Shown in pieces: positions 1-8,402 of a DNA stretch of 64,000 nt. Each line of letters starts with the position of its first letter. The first letter of the stretch is position 1. The notes beneath the pieces were generated by a model. The model saw only the letters and a list, made by a program, of their open reading frames with translations. It was not told the DNA's origin and ran no database searches. The translations under genes and the position numbers were made by a program. This DNA is from an uncultured Bacteroidia bacterium (GTDB lineage Bacteria; Bacteroidota; Bacteroidia; Bacteroidales; UBA932), in NCBI GenBank assembly GCA_902789395.1, contig CADANY010000005.1, forward strand, positions 62,001-126,000. Reading direction: 5' to 3'.

Positions 1-1451
1 TCCCGGAGGAACGCCGCCCTGGCCCCGTCAATCAGGAACTGTTGCGGCATCAGGATGACCTTGTACTGCGAGAGGTCCATCTTCTCAAGGTCTGAGAAAG
101 AGCAGCAGTCGTACGGGGCGCCGATCAGGGACAGCTGATTCCGGAACGCCTCGGCACCGGCCCGGGAGAATGGATCGCCCTCCCGGACATAGTAAAGGCT
201 CTTCGGATCGGCCACATAAAGAATTTCTGCGACCGAAGGGGAAAGGTCCTCCCGGAAACGCTCCTGGATTTTTTCCATCTCCCCGATCCGCTCGCGGAGC
301 TTCGGATTGGCATAGAAACCGCCCCACATGTCGAACCACCAGTAGTCCAAATGATTGATCAGGGCGAAACACGACTCCCGGGTATTCCCTGCGATGTCGT
401 CTTCCACGGTCTTCCAGCCCACCTGCCGGGTCCAGTAATCATGCGGGGTGAAATCAATCTCATGCATGAAGCGCTTTCCGTTGAGCATCGCGGTCATGAA
501 CATGGCCTGGGAGCCGCTGCCGCCGCCGATCCCCCGGTTGGAATAGGAGCCAGGGGCGATGAAGAAACTGATATCAGGGCTGGCATAGACCCGCTCATAC
601 TCGAGGTGTCCCCATGAAACGGGACGGGTAGGCTGTATGAAATAATAGCCGAAGAAGACCCCGATCTGCTTCTCTTTCGGAAGCATGGCACGGGCCTCAC
701 GGGCGTATGTCAGGATCGCGTCGGCGATCAGACCGTTGTGGAAACGCCAGTAGTTGACCTGTGCCCGGTCTTCTACAGGATCATACAGATGCTCCTCGAA
801 AGAAGCATGGTTCAGTTTAGAAATGGCTGGCGGATCCGGCCCGTCATCGATTCCCTGCTCCTCACACCACTTTTTCCAGGCGGCGGACTTGGCGCGGGTC
901 GGATGGCCCCGGACACCGTCATACCATTCGGACGTTCCCCCGCCGGAGAGTACATACCCGATGATCCTGTCTCCGTAGTGCGCCTCGGCATAGGTAATGA
1001 AATCCTTCATCCACCGGAGCGTAATCCTGATCCAATTCGGATTGGCTGCCGCGGAAGCGGGATCCGTATACGAATCGGGCTGGATCCGGCGGGTCAGCCA
1101 GTAAGGCGTATTGAGGTCGATCATGCAGATGAAATTCCCGTCCGGGTTGGCCGTAACCATCTCGTCCATCTGCTCGTCGAAGTGCTCAAATTCATACTTC
1201 CCTTCCCCAACCCAGATCGGCGGGTACTGGCAATAATACTCGCTGCGGCTGTTGATGGTATTGGCAGCGAAAAAGCACCGGGTCTTCACTCCGAGCTCTT
1301 GGGCAAAGATCTTCGCCGTTTCCGGTTCCCGTGTAAACGACCGGTAGCAGCCGAGGGCGGGCGGAAGAGACGGCTGGGCGTGGACCGCCGACGAAAACAG
1401 CAGGGCTCCGAAAAGAAGGGTGTGTTTTATAAAACGCTTACAATCAACCAT
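1..1451 (-). CDS. Exported glycoside hydrolase-like protein (clan A type), 3' end outside window
   Basis: I translated this frame by hand from ATG at 1451; it stays open to the window edge, so the C-terminus is missing. The protein starts with a Sec signal peptide ending near AVHAQ. The body reads as a TIM-barrel glycosidase of the GH42/GH35-like clan: an acidic motif in GGGTSEWYDG could hold the acid/base Glu, and MHEIDFTPHDYW could hold the nucleophile. It is the last visible gene of a minus-strand run with two other glycosidase-like genes (about 65 bp from the next), so it probably belongs to the same transcript. The family assignment is from general appearance only; substrate unknown. Confidence 0.6.
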   Translation of the reverse strand, partial: MVDCKRFIKHTLLFGALLFSSAVHAQPSLPPALGCYRSFTREPETAKIFAQELGVKTRCFFAANTINSRSEYYCQYPPIWVGEGKYEFEHFDEQMDEMVTANPDGNFICMIDLNTPYWLTRRIQPDSYTDPASAAANPNWIRITLRWMKDFITYAEAHYGDRIIGYVLSGGGTSEWYDGVRGHPTRAKSAAWKKWCEEQGIDDGPDPPAISKLNHASFEEHLYDPVEDRAQVNYWRFHNGLIADAILTYAREARAMLPKEKQIGVFFGYYFIQPTRPVSWGHLEYERVYASPDISFFIAPGSYSNRGIGGGSGSQAMFMTAMLNGKRFMHEIDFTPHDYWTRQVGWKTVEDDIAGNTRESCFALINHLDYWWFDMWGGFYANPKLRERIGEMEKIQERFREDLSPSVAEILYVADPKSLYYVREGDPFSRAGAEAFRNQLSLIGAPYDCCSFSDLEKMDLSQYKVILMPQQFLIDGARAAFLR

Positions 1452-1516
1452 TTCCGCAATTCTTCCTCCCCCAAATTACGGGGGAGGAATCTAATAATCA
1501 TTTCAGTTTCAAAAAA

Positions 1517-3649
1517 TTACCGATCACGCTCAAAGACCAGCAGCCGCAGGGTTTGGGCGGGCAGGGCGCCTTCGGCCGGTGTTCCCTCCGGAGCGTCCGT
1601 TTCGATGAGCTTCCATCCCTTGTCCGGTGTCACGGTGAAATCGACCGGTTGATCGTCAGAGATGTTCCAGACGACGACGCCCATCTTCTTGCCGTTGATA
1701 AAAGAACGGGCAATTACGTTCGGTGAGGCGGAGGCAAGGGTAAAGCCGTCGTCCGAGGAGAAGTTCCCGTCGTAGAGGATGTCCGCATGCTTTTTCCGGA
1801 AGGAAAGAACCGCATGGCTGTAGGCGGCAACCTCCTTGGGATCCTGTTCTTCGAGGGTCGAATACAGCGGTTTACGGCCTTTGACATCGTCATATTCCGA
1901 CCAGGCCGGAATCCGGTCGTCCGTCAGGTACAGTTTGTCGGGATAATAACGGGTCTCAATCTCATGCTTATACCCGAAAACCGTACTGAAATTCAATGAA
2001 TTATGCGTACTGGCAGGAGTTGGGGTACGTACCGTAAAGTCGGCTTCCGGAATGGTATAATGGAACATATCCGGGAATACGGTATAGAAGGGCAGGTCCT
2101 CGACCGCAAATGCGTTGCGGATATTCTGCGGAACGTCTGTCGAGTGGCGGACGGAGGAGGAGCAGCCATGGAACATGGACACTCCCGTATTGACCTCACA
2201 GTCCTCAATGCCTTCGGTAATGATGAGGAAATCGGGATCGATCTTCCGCATCTCTGTATTGAGATACTCCAGCAAGGCGGCACGGTCCTGCTCATATACG
2301 ACGGCCGGGGACGTGTGACCATGGTTATCCGCATAGCACAGCATCGGGGCGCGGGTACCAAGCTGATCATAGATGACACCGTCGGCTCCATAATCATAGA
2401 CCTGTTTCGTCAGATTGAGAAGCCGGTTCCTCCAGATCTCGCTGCGCTGGCAGGCCAGGCCATGGATCCGGGGCTCTATATTCGCATATTTCCACCAGCG
2501 CTCGAACCGGTAGGATCCGTCCGGGGCCACCGTTGTAATGAACCGGCCCGTATCCGGCCAGAACTGCGTTCCGTTCTGGTCGATCAGCTGTCCATTGAAA
2601 TAGAAGACCGCCTTGAGCCCCCGCTCATGGATCTTCCGGACGGCCTCGCGAAGGCCTTCCTCTCCACCCATCCGCGGATCGGGATCATACTCCGGATAGA
2701 AACGGTCATGGCCTCCGACTGTCCATCCGAAGAAACCGATGATATCGAGTCCGCGGGCCTCGGCGATGTCGGCCATCTTCGTTCCCATCTCCTCGTAATC
2801 CCACATAATGATATCATTCTGCTGCTTCAGGATTGTCAGAAGCCAGCCGTTGCTGCGGCGGACCCATTCGGGCTTGACGGGCATCTTATGAGCCTCATGA
2901 TACCAGGCGCTGTACTCTTTCGCCCCTGCTTTCCAGTCTCCCTCCATCCAGCGTACCTGCATCTCAGGGCAGGTATACGTCTCTCCCGGGAAGCAGGTAA
3001 AATGATGGCCGAAAGCGAACTGGACCTTCTTCGTCTCGGGAAAGAATTTGACAACGAAATCTTTCCAGCGGAACTGGGGATCATGGCTGGCGAAATACAG
3101 ATTCTTCCCGGCCCCGGTGAATTCAGCCCACTGCATGTTGCAGTTCATCCCGGGATAACTCCAGGTAGCACTCAGGCAGCCCTGCTTCTCGTTCTTCTTC
3201 CAGGAGCCGGTAGCTTCCGCCTTCGGGAAATGGAAACGGGCACCCACACCCGCTGGAACGAGAAGGTCCATCTCGTCCGGATTCAAAAGCGGGTCCTCAA
3301 CGAAAGGGCCATGGAAAACCAAAGCCACATAGCCCTCCTCCCGGTTCGTAAGCGAAGGGACAATCCGAAGACCGTCCTTGGAAGGAAAATAACTGATCGT
3401 CACGTCGACCGCCTTTCCGCCGGCGTTTTCATAAACGACGTCAACCTTCTTTCCGGAGCGGACGATCCGGGTTGGTGCGCCGACATCAGAAGAATGGATC
3501 CTCACCTGCGTTCTTGCAGTGTCGAGGGATTCCAGCTGGACGGACCAGGGAGCATCCAGATCCGGTTCATAGGGCTTCGTGCACGAAGCGGCCAGTCCCG
3601 CGAAGACAAGGGTAGCGAGAGCGGCGAAGAAGATAGAAGACGATCTCAT
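1517..3649 (-). CDS. Surface or periplasmic lipoprotein, glycosidase-like (DUF6259-like)
   Basis: This 710-residue lipoprotein has lipobox LAASC near residue 23. After a beta-rich N-terminal half there is a TIM-barrel-like C-terminal half with GFFGWTVGGHDRFYPEYDP, a strand-end VIYDQLG and ITEGIEDC, typical places for catalytic Asp/Glu in GH27/GH36-like barrels. It resembles the DUF6259 family of putative glycosidases. The start lies 2 bp after the stop of the upstream GH50-like gene, so the two are surely cotranscribed. It probably trims an oligosaccharide released by its neighbours; the substrate cannot be read from sequence. Confidence 0.65.
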   Translation of the reverse strand: MRSSSIFFAALATLVFAGLAASCTKPYEPDLDAPWSVQLESLDTARTQVRIHSSDVGAPTRIVRSGKKVDVVYENAGGKAVDVTISYFPSKDGLRIVPSLTNREEGYVALVFHGPFVEDPLLNPDEMDLLVPAGVGARFHFPKAEATGSWKKNEKQGCLSATWSYPGMNCNMQWAEFTGAGKNLYFASHDPQFRWKDFVVKFFPETKKVQFAFGHHFTCFPGETYTCPEMQVRWMEGDWKAGAKEYSAWYHEAHKMPVKPEWVRRSNGWLLTILKQQNDIIMWDYEEMGTKMADIAEARGLDIIGFFGWTVGGHDRFYPEYDPDPRMGGEEGLREAVRKIHERGLKAVFYFNGQLIDQNGTQFWPDTGRFITTVAPDGSYRFERWWKYANIEPRIHGLACQRSEIWRNRLLNLTKQVYDYGADGVIYDQLGTRAPMLCYADNHGHTSPAVVYEQDRAALLEYLNTEMRKIDPDFLIITEGIEDCEVNTGVSMFHGCSSSVRHSTDVPQNIRNAFAVEDLPFYTVFPDMFHYTIPEADFTVRTPTPASTHNSLNFSTVFGYKHEIETRYYPDKLYLTDDRIPAWSEYDDVKGRKPLYSTLEEQDPKEVAAYSHAVLSFRKKHADILYDGNFSSDDGFTLASASPNVIARSFINGKKMGVVVWNISDDQPVDFTVTPDKGWKLIETDAPEGTPAEGALPAQTLRLLVFERDR

Positions 3650-3651
3650 TT

Positions 3652-5778
3652 TCAGTTATTCTTACGATATTCATACAAGTTGTAGCCGACCTTGCGGATC
3701 GCGGCGACAGTCTCGGGATAAGGGGTGTCGCAGACATCCGTGAATCCGACCTGGAAGTCCTCTCCGTCGAAACGGCCGGTCGTCGCCTGGTCGGAATACT
3801 GATGCCAGTGGACACCGATAATCTGCGGGTGGCGGAGGGCGGACTCGACATAGCGGATATAGGCCTCTCCCCGCTTCTCCTGGGTCTCGGTTTCAACCTG
3901 GCTGCAATGGAACATTCCGCGGTCCAGCGCGCCGAAATGGAACTCCCCGATCATGACCGGCTTGTCAACGCCTTCGGGAAGGATCACATTGTCGGTCGTG
4001 AAATTGTAATGGTTGTAGCTGATCACATCGCAATACTCAGCCCCGATCTTCACCAGATCCGGGGTATAGTTGGAGAAGCGGCAACCCATGTACAGCACGC
4101 CCGGGGCCAACTTGTCGAAAGCCGCACGGATGTTGCTGTAGTACTTGTGGATCAGGCTGCGGTTGAATGCGAGGAGATCGTCCTTGTTCTTCTTGCTTGT
4201 CTTGATATCCTTGTCATTCTTCAGAAGGGCGTCCCAGGAAGCGAAACTGCTACCCCACGCCTTGTTCAAGGCGGCGATCGTCTTGTACTTCGCCTTCAGG
4301 TCGGAGACGAACTGCTTCTTCGCGGCCTGCGTGGCGGGGGTCTTCAGCACGACTTCGGCGAGATGAGTCTCGCTGCCCCAGGCGATCTCGTTGTCCACGA
4401 AGAAACCCAAGCACCAGGGATCCTCGAGCTCGTTCTTCCTGTCAATCAGCTGTTTCTCGATCGAAGCGTTGAAACTCTTGTCGAACGGGTCCATGACCGG
4501 CCACCAGCCGCGGGTGCCCGCAATCGGGGCGGAGACCACTTCGAAACGGTCGGTGTACGGAGTGCGGTCCATCAGGCAGATATCCTTGTCGGAAGAATTC
4601 GCGATCGTGTTCATACCCCAGCTGCGGAGACGGCGGTGGCAGATGTCCCCGAAGGCGTCCAGATAGTTTTTCCCATACTTCCGGTACAAGTTCGCGGAGG
4701 AAAAATCATAGGTCGAATCGATGTCGCGGGCCGTATAGTACGGCTTCAGAAGGGCGTCGTAGGTGCGATAGAACTGAGCGAATTCTGTCCCTTCCGCAGG
4801 AAGGTCCTCGAAATAGTGGCAGCGGTTCGGGATGTTCTTCCCCTCCAGCGGGGTTACCGCGCTGGAATGCGAGACGCGGACGACGCCATGAGACCAGAAC
4901 AGATACCCTTCGGGATCGATCATCCACCACTTTCCGTCGATCTTCTCGACCCGGAAATGGCCGGTTGCCTCAAATTTCGGACCTGCCGCCCAGCCGCCGT
5001 ATTTGCTCCAGCTCCCGGGGCCAGGATTGGCCGCCAGATCCTTCTCTTCAGTCTCGAGGGCCTTCTGCAGATCTTCATCAGAATGGACCTTGCCCGGCCA
5101 TTCGGCGTACTTGAACTGGCCGTACCGGTCAATGAACGGGAAGAACCGGTCCTTGTCCCAAGACATGGCCTCGGGCAGATTCTTCTCCCCTTCCAGCAGT
5201 TCTACATCGGAAATCGACCACTCCGACTCCGGATCGGGCCGGCTGGCGAAGAAGGTGACCTTCTCAACGTTCTTATAATCAATCACTGTGCTGTGGAGTC
5301 CCGTTAGGCGGCCATACGGGGTATTCCGCATGACCCGGAAGTCCTCATAAACCTCCGGATGGGGCATCGGTGCAGGTAAACCCATCGTGATCGTTCGAGT
5401 GCATCCCGGGTCAATCATGTATTTTGCCAGCAGGACACCGTTATGGGTAGCATTGCCGGGATTGCCGATGCCGGGTTCCAGTACCCGCACCCAAAGGGAA
5501 AGCGGCCGGGGCCCCTTGTTTTCCACCGTCCAGCGGAGGGCATTGAAGGGCGTCCAATCCGTAAAGGAAGGATAAATCGCGAAACCGCTCCGGCTGTAGC
5601 GGGCGTCGGTGGGAGCGGGAGGGTTTTTCAGAAAGACGGAAGAAGGCGTCTGTTCGACGACCGAGGTACTTACGTCGTTGACGCGGGTACCTTCGAGGGA
5701 AAGCAATTTGACCGGTTTCGGACCGCAGGCCGCCATCATCAGCAAGCTGACCGCACAGAGAATCCATTTTGATTTCAT
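3652..5778 (-). CDS. Lipoprotein glycoside hydrolase, GH50 beta-agarase-like
   Basis: This is a 708-residue lipoprotein with lipobox MMAACG. A beta-sandwich N-terminal part is followed by a barrel containing WWMIDPEGYLFWSHG, a hallmark of the GH50/GH86-like agarase group. FFVDNEIAWG has the NE acid/base pair, and VMIGEFHFGALDRG supplies a plausible nucleophile Glu. It is the first gene of a three-gene run preceded by a well-formed promoter with an operator-like direct repeat at the start site. Known GH50 enzymes cut beta-galactosidic agar-type chains, but gut relatives may act on other galactans. The family call is fairly firm; activity is inferred. Confidence 0.72.
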   Translation of the reverse strand: MKSKWILCAVSLLMMAACGPKPVKLLSLEGTRVNDVSTSVVEQTPSSVFLKNPPAPTDARYSRSGFAIYPSFTDWTPFNALRWTVENKGPRPLSLWVRVLEPGIGNPGNATHNGVLLAKYMIDPGCTRTITMGLPAPMPHPEVYEDFRVMRNTPYGRLTGLHSTVIDYKNVEKVTFFASRPDPESEWSISDVELLEGEKNLPEAMSWDKDRFFPFIDRYGQFKYAEWPGKVHSDEDLQKALETEEKDLAANPGPGSWSKYGGWAAGPKFEATGHFRVEKIDGKWWMIDPEGYLFWSHGVVRVSHSSAVTPLEGKNIPNRCHYFEDLPAEGTEFAQFYRTYDALLKPYYTARDIDSTYDFSSANLYRKYGKNYLDAFGDICHRRLRSWGMNTIANSSDKDICLMDRTPYTDRFEVVSAPIAGTRGWWPVMDPFDKSFNASIEKQLIDRKNELEDPWCLGFFVDNEIAWGSETHLAEVVLKTPATQAAKKQFVSDLKAKYKTIAALNKAWGSSFASWDALLKNDKDIKTSKKNKDDLLAFNRSLIHKYYSNIRAAFDKLAPGVLYMGCRFSNYTPDLVKIGAEYCDVISYNHYNFTTDNVILPEGVDKPVMIGEFHFGALDRGMFHCSQVETETQEKRGEAYIRYVESALRHPQIIGVHWHQYSDQATTGRFDGEDFQVGFTDVCDTPYPETVAAIRKVGYNLYEYRKNN

Positions 5779-5819
5779 AAGATTGATATTTAAGATTTAT
5801 ATTGACAAAGGATTTACTC

Positions 5820-5840
5820 AACTGTGATGTACTGTGATGC
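5820..5840 (-). promoter_or_regulatory. Operator-like direct repeat (ACTGTGATG x2)
   Basis: On the plus strand 5821-5840 reads ACTGTGATGTACTGTGATGC, two ACTGTGATG units in tandem. With the preceding A it is identical to 11708-11728 next to the GntR gene. It lies directly downstream of the -7 box of the GH50 operon promoter, over the expected start site, a classic repressor position. The likely binder is the GntR protein at 11781-12812; that link is inference. Confidence 0.65.
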
Positions 5841-5870
5841 AAATATAATAAATAGCTCTGAATAAACAAA
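5840..5870 (-). promoter_or_regulatory. Bacteroidota-type promoter of the GH50 operon
   Basis: On the minus strand there is a -33 TTTG box (5867-5870), a 19-bp spacer and a -7 box TATATTTG (5840-5847), an excellent match to the TTTG-N19-TAnnTTTG consensus. The 5' leader would be about 55 nt and carries the ACTGTGATG repeat. Confidence 0.75.
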
Positions 5871-5873
5871 TAT

Positions 5874-5886
5874 AGTTCATTGAACT
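5874..5886. promoter_or_regulatory. 13-bp perfect palindrome AGTTCATTGAACT
   Basis: AGTTCA-T-TGAACT is a perfect inverted repeat just upstream of the -33 box of the GH50 operon promoter. It could be a second regulator site; no second copy was noticed in the window. Confidence 0.35.
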
Positions 5887-5977
5887 GTTTTTAAATACTT
5901 GGAAGACCGCTCAAACCGAAAGCGGGTTCCGATCCTGATTCAGGAACGGAACCCGCTTGTATGATTGCCGGGCCGGA

Positions 5978-6961
5978 TTATTCCCACTCGATGGTGCCCG
6001 TCGGCTTCGGCGTAAGGTCGTAGAGAACACGGTTTACGCCCGGGACTTCCGTTACGATCCGCTGCGTGATGTGGTGAAGGAGCGGGTAAGGGATCTCCTC
6101 GATCGTCGCGGTCATCGCATCGCGGGTATTAACGGCACGGATGATGACAGGCCAGTCCCAGCTGCGCTTGTTATCCTTGACCCCCGTAGACTTATAGTCA
6201 GGGACTACCGTAAAGTACTGCCAGACCTTACCTTCCAGGCCGTTCTTGGCAAATTCCTCCCGCAGGATGGCATCGCTTTCGCGAAGCGCCTCGAGCCGGT
6301 CGCGTGTGATGGCACCGGTGCAGCGGACGCCCAGTCCCGGACCCGGGAACGGCTGGCGGAAGACCATATTGTCGGGGAGCCCGAGTTCCTTTCCGACGAC
6401 ACGGACCTCATCCTTGAAGAGCAGCTTGATCGGCTCGACCAGTTCAAACTGGAGGTCGTCCGGAAGACCGCCCACATTGTGGTGGGACTTGACCGGGCCG
6501 GATTCGACGATGTCGGGATAGATCGTTCCCTGGGCCAGGAAACTGATCCCGTCCAGCTTGCGGGCTTCTTCCTCGAATACGCGGATAAACTCGGCGCCGA
6601 TGATTTTCCGTTTCTGTTCCGGATCGGCCACGCCGGCCAGTTTATCAAGGAAACGGTCTGTGGCGTCGACATAGACCAGATTGGCATTCAGCTCGTCACG
6701 AAAGACACGGACAACCTGCTCGGGTTCTCCTTTGCGGAGGAGTCCATGATTGACATGGACCGAAACCAACTGACGGCCGACCGCTTTGATCAGCAAAGCA
6801 GCGACGACGGAGGAATCGACACCGCCCGAAAGGGCCAGTAAAACCTTTTTGTCGCCAATCTGCTCGCGGAGTTCCTTAATCTGCTGTTCAATGAATTGCC
6901 GGGCCAGTTCGGGAGTCGTAATGCGCTCCATCGTTGCCGGACGAACGTTTCCTGTAGTCAT
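5978..6961 (-). CDS. guaA: GMP synthetase ATP-pyrophosphatase subunit, no amidotransferase domain
   Basis: The enzyme converts XMP to GMP using ATP and ammonia. The P-loop SGGVDSSV, the [14 protein letters not shown] segment and the standard C-terminus ending GTIEWE identify the GuaA synthetase half. The usual roughly 200-residue N-terminal glutamine amidotransferase domain is absent: from ATG 6961 the protein has 327 residues, as in two-subunit archaeal GuaA. ATG 6961 was chosen because a TACATTTG -7 box lies 28 bp upstream; ATG 6931 is also possible. No amidotransferase gene is adjacent. The leader of this gene is duplicated at 8347-8402. Confidence 0.9.
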   Translation of the reverse strand: MTTGNVRPATMERITTPELARQFIEQQIKELREQIGDKKVLLALSGGVDSSVVAALLIKAVGRQLVSVHVNHGLLRKGEPEQVVRVFRDELNANLVYVDATDRFLDKLAGVADPEQKRKIIGAEFIRVFEEEARKLDGISFLAQGTIYPDIVESGPVKSHHNVGGLPDDLQFELVEPIKLLFKDEVRVVGKELGLPDNMVFRQPFPGPGLGVRCTGAITRDRLEALRESDAILREEFAKNGLEGKVWQYFTVVPDYKSTGVKDNKRSWDWPVIIRAVNTRDAMTATIEEIPYPLLHHITQRIVTEVPGVNRVLYDLTPKPTGTIEWE

Positions 6962-6989
6962 AATGATACGATTGCTAATAATTATGCTA

Positions 6990-6997
6990 CAAATGTA
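6990..6997 (-). promoter_or_regulatory. guaA promoter -7 box
   Basis: On the minus strand this reads TACATTTG, matching TAnnTTTG, and would give a leader of about 22 nt. A clear -33 TTTG at the right distance was not seen. The same leader occurs in decayed form at 8347-8402, where this box reads TTAATTTG. Confidence 0.55.
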
Positions 6998-7014
6998 ATC
7001 ATTCTCCCAAAGAA

Positions 7015-8274
7015 TTAAAAGTCCGACGGGCCAAAAACAAATCCCCACGGTTCCAGTTTGTACTTGGAACCGTCAGCCAGTTTGACCCTTACTTTCTTGT
7101 CAGAGAAATTCCCCACGAAGATCACGTCCTTCGATGCTCCGTCGTGACGCCGGAAAGAAAGGACTGCCTTCGGCTGGTCATTGTCGATCCAGATCGTTTC
7201 CCCGTCAGTCAACGCGCTGTAGTTTTTCCGCATTCCGACCCAGGTTTTTATGTTGGCGACCCGCTCCCGGGCATGAGGGGTATCCTGATATGCTTTCCAG
7301 TCAATCCAGCAGTCCTTGTGGCCGAAGAGCGAAACCCGCTTGTCAAAGCAGACCTCCTCGCCGCTAAAGAGGAACGGGACCCCGTCAATCGCGAAGCAAT
7401 AGGCCATGGCCAGGGTACAGCGGTCATAGCCCCACACCTTCTCATGGCGGTCGTCATAGCTGTCCGTCGAGGTATCATGGTTCTCCATGTGGTTCCACCA
7501 GAGGGTCCCCTTCGGGGATTGGGCCGTGTACTTTTCGTGCGCTTCCCTGATGAGGCGGGCATCGCAGTCTTCCATCGATTTCAGGCTGGCATCGAAATAC
7601 TTGGTGATGGGCCAGAGCGTAATGGGACGGCCATAATTGACGTCCATGGCATAGAGGGTGTTGGGCGCCCGCTGGCCTTCTGCAGCCAGAACGATGCCCG
7701 GCCGGAACCGGTCCAGCGCCGCGCGCATCTCCTCCCAAAAATCCAGCACGATCCGGTCGGCGACGTCCAGCCGGAAACCGTCTACATTGTAATCGGCCAC
7801 ATAATAACACATGACCGTCTTGAAATACTCCCGCACATCGCTGCGCGAAAGATCAAAAACCGGGAAACGCCACCTGCCGGGCTTCGGTTTCCCATTCTCA
7901 TCGAGCTGGAAATACTCCGGATGCTGCTTGATAACCTGCGCGCCGGGTCCGCAGTGGAAAAAGACCATATCCAGCATGACTTTCATTCCAAGGGAATGGG
8001 CATGGTCCACAAAATCCTTCAGGTCCTGGTCGGAACCATATTCCGGATCGACATGGAAATAATCCCCCGCCCGGTAAGGATTCCGGGGATCGTTGAATCC
8101 GGACTTGACCTGACGGGGACTCCAGAAGGACTCATCCATGTCCGTATCGGCAGCATTGACCGGGAGAAGATAAACGGTGTTGACCCCCAGGTCCAGGAGG
8201 CGTTCCAAATGGGCTTCGGCCCCCTTCAGAGTGCCTTCCTCGCTCATGCAGCGGGGCATCACCTGGTAAGTCAC
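7015..8274 (-). CDS. GH13 alpha-amylase-family module, 5'-truncated third copy
   Basis: The GH13 motifs are present: GFRLDVAD (nucleophile Asp), VLAAEG (acid/base Glu) and MENHDTSTD. The 419-residue reading starts at GTG 8274. The homologous frame extends another 19 codons upstream (starting AQSFHDQP, as in the neighbouring GH13 gene) but is closed by two tandem TAG codons at 8332-8337; just above them lies an in-frame ATG ACT TCC AAA. No signal peptide or native start remains. Its 5' end is identical over 99 bp to module A of the next gene, while its C-terminus is closer to module B. It may be translated weakly from GTG or be non-functional. Confidence 0.7.
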   Translation of the reverse strand: MTYQVMPRCMSEEGTLKGAEAHLERLLDLGVNTVYLLPVNAADTDMDESFWSPRQVKSGFNDPRNPYRAGDYFHVDPEYGSDQDLKDFVDHAHSLGMKVMLDMVFFHCGPGAQVIKQHPEYFQLDENGKPKPGRWRFPVFDLSRSDVREYFKTVMCYYVADYNVDGFRLDVADRIVLDFWEEMRAALDRFRPGIVLAAEGQRAPNTLYAMDVNYGRPITLWPITKYFDASLKSMEDCDARLIREAHEKYTAQSPKGTLWWNHMENHDTSTDSYDDRHEKVWGYDRCTLAMAYCFAIDGVPFLFSGEEVCFDKRVSLFGHKDCWIDWKAYQDTPHARERVANIKTWVGMRKNYSALTDGETIWIDNDQPKAVLSFRRHDGASKDVIFVGNFSDKKVRVKLADGSKYKLEPWGFVFGPSDF

Positions 8275-8332
8275 TCCCTTTCGGAACCATTCCGGCGTCT
8301 CCCGGGCAGGCTGATCGTGAAAAGACTGGGCC
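8234..8332 (-). repeat. 99-bp direct repeat, copy 1 (5' end of third GH13 module)
   Basis: The segment is identical base for base, read by eye, to 10933-11031. Identity stops exactly at the junction with the duplicated guaA leader, marking the duplication breakpoint. Confidence 0.85.
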
Positions 8333-8337
8333 TACTA

Positions 8338-8402
8338 TTTGGAAGTCATAATGATACGATTGCTAAAATAATGGCTACAAATTAAAACATTCTCCGAAAG
8401 AA
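8338..8402 (-). repeat. Decayed duplicate of the guaA leader and start codon
   Basis: Read on the minus strand, the 60 bases ending in ATG at 8347 align without gaps to the 60 bases ending in the guaA ATG at 6959; about 49 match, including TAGCAATCGTATCATTATG. The -7 box has changed from TACATTTG to TTAATTTG. The captured ATG ACT TCC AAA is in frame with the following GH13 module but is followed by TAG TAG. Confidence 0.85.

Noticed and set aside
2003..3685. Plus-strand open frame (560 codons) opposite the DUF6259-like gene
   Set aside because: Shadow frame: no signal, no domain, no promoter, and fully covered by a real gene.
3802..5307. Plus-strand open frame (501 codons) opposite the GH50-like gene
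   Set aside because: Same reasoning: shadow of a recognisable glycosidase gene.
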